From positions 1 to 40,484 of IMG/VR virus record IMGVR_UViG_3300036820_000331: a stretch of 40,484 nucleotides of DNA, one strand, 5' to 3'. Source of the DNA: a virus. A model generated the notes under the pieces. It was not told the origin of the DNA. It did not search any database and worked only from the letters and a program-made list of their open reading frames with translations. Position numbers and translations under genes: made by a program. Shown one piece after another: positions 38,209 to 40,484 of this stretch. Numbering within the stretch: position 1 is the first letter of the stretch; every line of letters begins with the position of its first letter.

Positions 38209-38372
38209 TGGGTGCCCTTCTGCCGTGGGCCGTGCTCGGCGCCATGTCGCTGCTGCTTCCGCTGGCCCAGTGGGCGGCGACAAGGACCGGTTACCTGCCA
38301 CCCGAAAACGAGAGCGTGCCGGTCAGTTACCCGGCTGAAGACCAGCAGCGAGAGGAGATGACGCGACCGTGA
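38205..38372 (+). CDS. Very small membrane protein
   Basis: GTG 38205 (GTGA; ATG 38208 is an alternative) gives 55 residues with one hydrophobic helix (about 4-20) and an acidic tail. No family is recognised. Confidence 0.45.
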   Translation: MMGALLPWAVLGAMSLLLPLAQWAATRTGYLPPENESVPVSYPAEDQQREEMTRP

Positions 38373-38557
38373 CCGATAAGACGCGGCGGTCATTCCGGCA
38401 ATGGCTCGGAATGTGGTCGTGGCGCATTCAGGAAAGCGCGGCGGCAAAACTCCCGCGCTGTCTGGAGCGCTTCGTGTGCCCATTCTGCCGGGCCATGGAC
38501 CGCAATATCGCACGGCAGGAAGCCGCGCTTAGGTGGATGGAGGCGTGGAATGGCTAG
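38369..38557 (+). CDS. Small Cys-containing protein
   Basis: GTG 38369 (GTGA) gives 62 residues with CLERFVCPFCRAMDRNIARQEAAL, a possible metal site inside a helical protein. No family is recognised. Confidence 0.5.
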   Translation: MTDKTRRSFRQWLGMWSWRIQESAAAKLPRCLERFVCPFCRAMDRNIARQEAALRWMEAWNG

Positions 38558-38771
38558 GAACGCCGGCGGCGACCCGGTGACCGAACCCGAGCTGACCCGC
38601 CACGCCGAGAAAGCAATCGTCCTGGGCCTCAAAGATGACATGCGGGGCTTCGACGCCCTCCGCGAGTACGTCGCCGGGATCGGGGACGGCGAGACCCTGA
38701 CGCGCCTGTTCAAGGCGTCCGAGGCCGTGGGCGACGCGATCCTGGACTTCCAGGCACGGGAGCAGTCGTGA
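38550..38771 (+). CDS. Small helical protein
   Basis: ATG 38550 overlaps the upstream gene by eight bases. The 73 residues are mostly helical (RHAEKAIVLGLKDDMRGFDALREYV). No family is recognised. Confidence 0.5.
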   Translation: MARNAGGDPVTEPELTRHAEKAIVLGLKDDMRGFDALREYVAGIGDGETLTRLFKASEAVGDAILDFQAREQS

Positions 38772-38971
38772 ACGCCGGCGACCTGGCGCACCTGTCCGGC
38801 TTCACCGTCGACGGCCCGGTACTGCTCACCTGCGACCGGTGCAGGGACGGCGGCGTCTTCGGCCCAGCCGGGCAGGACGTCCAGCTGTCCAGCCTCGCCA
38901 TCTGGGCCCGTGACCACCGCTGCCCCGGGCCGTCCGCTGAGATGCCTGCCCGGGAGCTGATGACCGCGTGA
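38768..38971 (+). CDS. Small Cys-containing protein
   Basis: GTG 38768 (GTGA) gives 67 residues with CDRCRDGG and HRCPGP, compatible with a zinc finger. No family is recognised. Confidence 0.5.
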   Translation: MNAGDLAHLSGFTVDGPVLLTCDRCRDGGVFGPAGQDVQLSSLAIWARDHRCPGPSAEMPARELMTA

Positions 38972-39156
38972 GCACCGGCGCCGTGCAGCCCTCGTGGCGG
39001 TTCATCGAGAAGGTGCCCTGCACTCAGTGCGGCGTGGCTGCCGGTGACCGGTGCCGGTCACCGGGGGGCGGTGTGACGCCCCCGCACGGCAAGCGGCGTG
39101 CTGACGCCGCAGTGGCTGGAGTGTGGGTGCCTGGCACGGAGGTGCAGCCCGGATGA
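38968..39156 (+). CDS. Small zinc-finger-like actinophage protein
   Basis: GTG 38968 (GTGA) gives 62 residues with CTQCGVAAGDRCRSP...PHGKRRADAA. This C-x2-C-G...C...PH..R pattern recurs in small actinophage proteins of unknown role. Confidence 0.6.
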   Translation: MSTGAVQPSWRFIEKVPCTQCGVAAGDRCRSPGGGVTPPHGKRRADAAVAGVWVPGTEVQPG

Positions 39157-39530
39157 CCCCCAGGACCCCCAAGCGCGCCCCTGAGGCCACCCCCGGGCCT
39201 CTTGCGGCGAAGTCCTGCCCCAGTGTGCCGCTAGCCCCCGTGGCGGCCGGGCAGGGCGACCCGGCGGCGGCGAGCGAGCACCTCGAGGCCCTCGCCGCCG
39301 CCGGGCTAGACGTCCCGGAGGGCGGTGCGGCTGGGGAAGGCCGTTCCCGCCCTCCGGGAGCCACACCAGCCCAGGGCGATGCCGAGGGCCGCAAGGCGTG
39401 GCAGGCAGCGATCAGCGCCAGGAACGCCGCTCAGCGACGGGGAAGGGCGCGCCCGCGCTACTCAGCCGACCCGTACGCCAAGGGCACCCGCGGGGCCAGG
39501 AAGCTGCCGCCGCCGAAGGACGGTGCGTGA
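39153..39530 (+). CDS. Small Ala/Gly-rich protein
   Basis: ATG 39153 (ATGA) gives 125 residues of low complexity (Pro, Ala, Gly) with a basic end (AQRRGRARPRYSADPYAKGTRGARK). It may be disordered and nucleic-acid-binding. It overlaps the methylase start. Confidence 0.5.
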   Translation: MTPRTPKRAPEATPGPLAAKSCPSVPLAPVAAGQGDPAAASEHLEALAAAGLDVPEGGAAGEGRSRPPGATPAQGDAEGRKAWQAAISARNAAQRRGRARPRYSADPYAKGTRGARKLPPPKDGA

Positions 39531-40264
39531 TGGCTCGCCTGAGGCGCCCGCGCGAGGCGGGCGGGGACCGGCCGGTGCTGTTCGACCTCTGCTGCAAGCA
39601 GGGCGGGGCAGGCATGGGCTACGACCGCGCCGGCTTCCGCGTCATCGGCGTGGACACCGAGCCGCAGCCGCGCTTCCCGTTCGAATTCGTTCAGGCCGAC
39701 GCCATGCAGGTCCTGGAATACCTCGCCGATGAGGCCGAGCCGTGGCCCGGTGCGCCCTATCCCGCGGCCATTCACGGCAGCCCGCCATGCCAGGACCACT
39801 CAGCCACGAACGTGCTGACGAGTCCCCACGGCACCGCGTGGATGCTCACGGCGATGCGCAAGCAGCTGACCAGGCTCGGCATCCCCTGGGTGCTCGAGAA
39901 CGTCCGCGGTGCACCGCTGGCACACCAGGATGACCTGTTCGGCGCCAACGGGCTCGAGCTCTGCGGCTGCATGTTCCCGGACTTGCGCGGCCAGTTGTAC
40001 GAGGCCCGCTGGTTCGAGACGTCGTTCCCGGTCCCGCAGCCACCGCACCGCCGCCACGCCTGGCCGCTGACGAAGATGGGCCGGCCGCCCAAGCCCGGCG
40101 AGTGCATGCAGGTGACCGGCCACTTCGCGGACGCGGACGAGGGGCGCCGCAGGATGGGCGCTCCCTGGATGACGCGGGATGGCCTGGCACAGGCGATCCC
40201 TCCGGCCTACGCGGCCCTCCTCGGCGCGGTTTTGCTCGAGCACATCGCGGAGCGTGCAGCATGA
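39530..40264 (+). CDS. Phage C5 cytosine DNA methyltransferase
   Basis: ATG 39530 overlaps the upstream stop by one base (TGATG) and gives 244 residues. Motif I is LFDLCCKQGGAGMGYDRAGF, motif IV is GSPPCQ with catalytic C87, and motif VI is ENVRG (123-127). The protein is shorter than bacterial Dcm-type enzymes, as is common in actinophages, and the target-recognition part is compact. It is the last gene of the rightward operon. Confidence 0.85.
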   Translation: MARLRRPREAGGDRPVLFDLCCKQGGAGMGYDRAGFRVIGVDTEPQPRFPFEFVQADAMQVLEYLADEAEPWPGAPYPAAIHGSPPCQDHSATNVLTSPHGTAWMLTAMRKQLTRLGIPWVLENVRGAPLAHQDDLFGANGLELCGCMFPDLRGQLYEARWFETSFPVPQPPHRRHAWPLTKMGRPPKPGECMQVTGHFADADEGRRRMGAPWMTRDGLAQAIPPAYAALLGAVLLEHIAERAA

Positions 40265-40265
40265 A

Positions 40266-40293
40266 CCCCCCTGTCTCACCAGTACCCGGGGGG
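40266..40293. terminator. Weak C/G hairpin between convergent genes
   Basis: CCCCCC (40266-40271) can pair with GGGGGG (40288-40293) in the 53 bases between the methylase stop and the leftward gene. No U-tract is seen. Terminator function is only likely by position. Confidence 0.3.
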
Positions 40294-40317
40294 AACGGGG
40301 AGTGGGGGATCAGGGTG

Positions 40318-40484
40318 TCAGGAGCCGTTCGGCGCCGCGCCGGGGCGCTTGCGCTTCGGCTTGGACTCAGGCGGAACCTCGGGCACGTCATCGGCCGTCC
40401 AGCGGCCAATGGTGCGCTCCACATACAGCGACTTGATCGTGCGCTCGAGTTTGGCCGGGCCAGCGCCGAGCCGGCGTGCGATGG
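40318..40484 (-). CDS. C-terminal end of a leftward gene (5' end beyond window)
   Basis: The minus strand is open from the window end to TGA (40318-40320). The readable residues begin AIARRLGAGPAKLERTIKSLYVERTIG, which looks like an HTH, and end in a basic Lys/Pro/Arg tail. About 55 residues are visible. A plus-strand frame from ATG 40261 is also open, but its product looks like a shadow. Identity is unknown. Confidence 0.5.
   Translation of the reverse strand, partial: IARRLGAGPAKLERTIKSLYVERTIGRWTADDVPEVPPESKPKRKRPGAAPNGS

Noticed and set aside
40261-40484. Plus-strand gene starting at the ATGA after the C5 methylase
   Set aside because: The frame is open, but its product has no protein-like features, while the minus strand reads as an HTH-like C-terminus.

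Overview
The window is a mosaic actinobacterial mobile genome. The DNA is very GC-rich, GTG starts are common, and the gene families are actinomycete ones: a WhiB regulator, a DUF397 protein, a DUF2637 protein, a KorSA-like GntR regulator and a TraB/FtsK-type translocase. A Streptomyces- or Frankia-like host is a reasonable inference. I see no rRNA, no CRISPR array, no complete tRNA, and no integrase, terminase, portal, capsid or relaxase gene, so this is only part of the element.

Region 1 (1-7.75 kb, rightward) is the end of a phage late operon: two tail or receptor-binding proteins sharing a C-terminal domain, an 1169-residue minor tail protein carrying a LamG-like and a spherulin-4-like (glycosidase-fold) domain, a small tail protein that seems to start at ATT, two small membrane proteins and a glycoside-hydrolase-like lysin. 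It closes with a strong hairpin and a tRNA T-arm-like sequence at 7.7-7.8 kb.

Region 2 (7.8-17.04 kb, leftward) looks like a conjugative or AICE-type transfer module: RHH protein, WhiB, VirB2-like small membrane protein, more membrane proteins, FtsK/TraB translocase, a GIY-YIG protein, DUF457 and DUF2637 membrane proteins, and a second RHH operon behind an operator-laden promoter. The translocase and the GIY-YIG protein share a C-terminal winged-helix domain. Between their genes lies a cluster of GGACAA/TTGTCC inverted repeats, a candidate cis-acting transfer site.

Region 3 (17.1-23.4 kb) holds control genes: KorSA-like GntR, XRE, an NTF2-like protein, a membrane protein with DnaJ-type zinc motifs, a tiny secreted peptide next to DUF397, a four-zinc-finger/HNH/HTH protein, a short GntR protein and an XRE repressor.

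Region 4 (23.5-40.26 kb, rightward, nearly every gene overlapping the next by 1-17 bases) is a phage early operon. It encodes a conserved phage protein, a ParB-like protein flanked on both sides by unusual five-base-period GG arrays, a leaderless HTH gene, many small proteins, YqaJ exonuclease, RecT annealing protein, HNH nuclease, SNF2-like helicase, an N4/N6 DNA methylase, a Mom-like protein and a C5 DNA methylase. An IS110-family element sits between the exonuclease and recT genes; its non-coding leader carries two guide-like segments matching the two sides of its own insertion site. A leftward gene enters from the right edge.

Tail and lysis genes, a conjugation-type translocase module and a recombination/modification operon on one molecule suggest a phage-plasmid, or a prophage fused to an integrative conjugative element. 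The pieces most worth study are the GG arrays around the ParB-like gene, the paired winged-helix translocase/GIY-YIG system with its repeat cluster, and the IS110 guide match.
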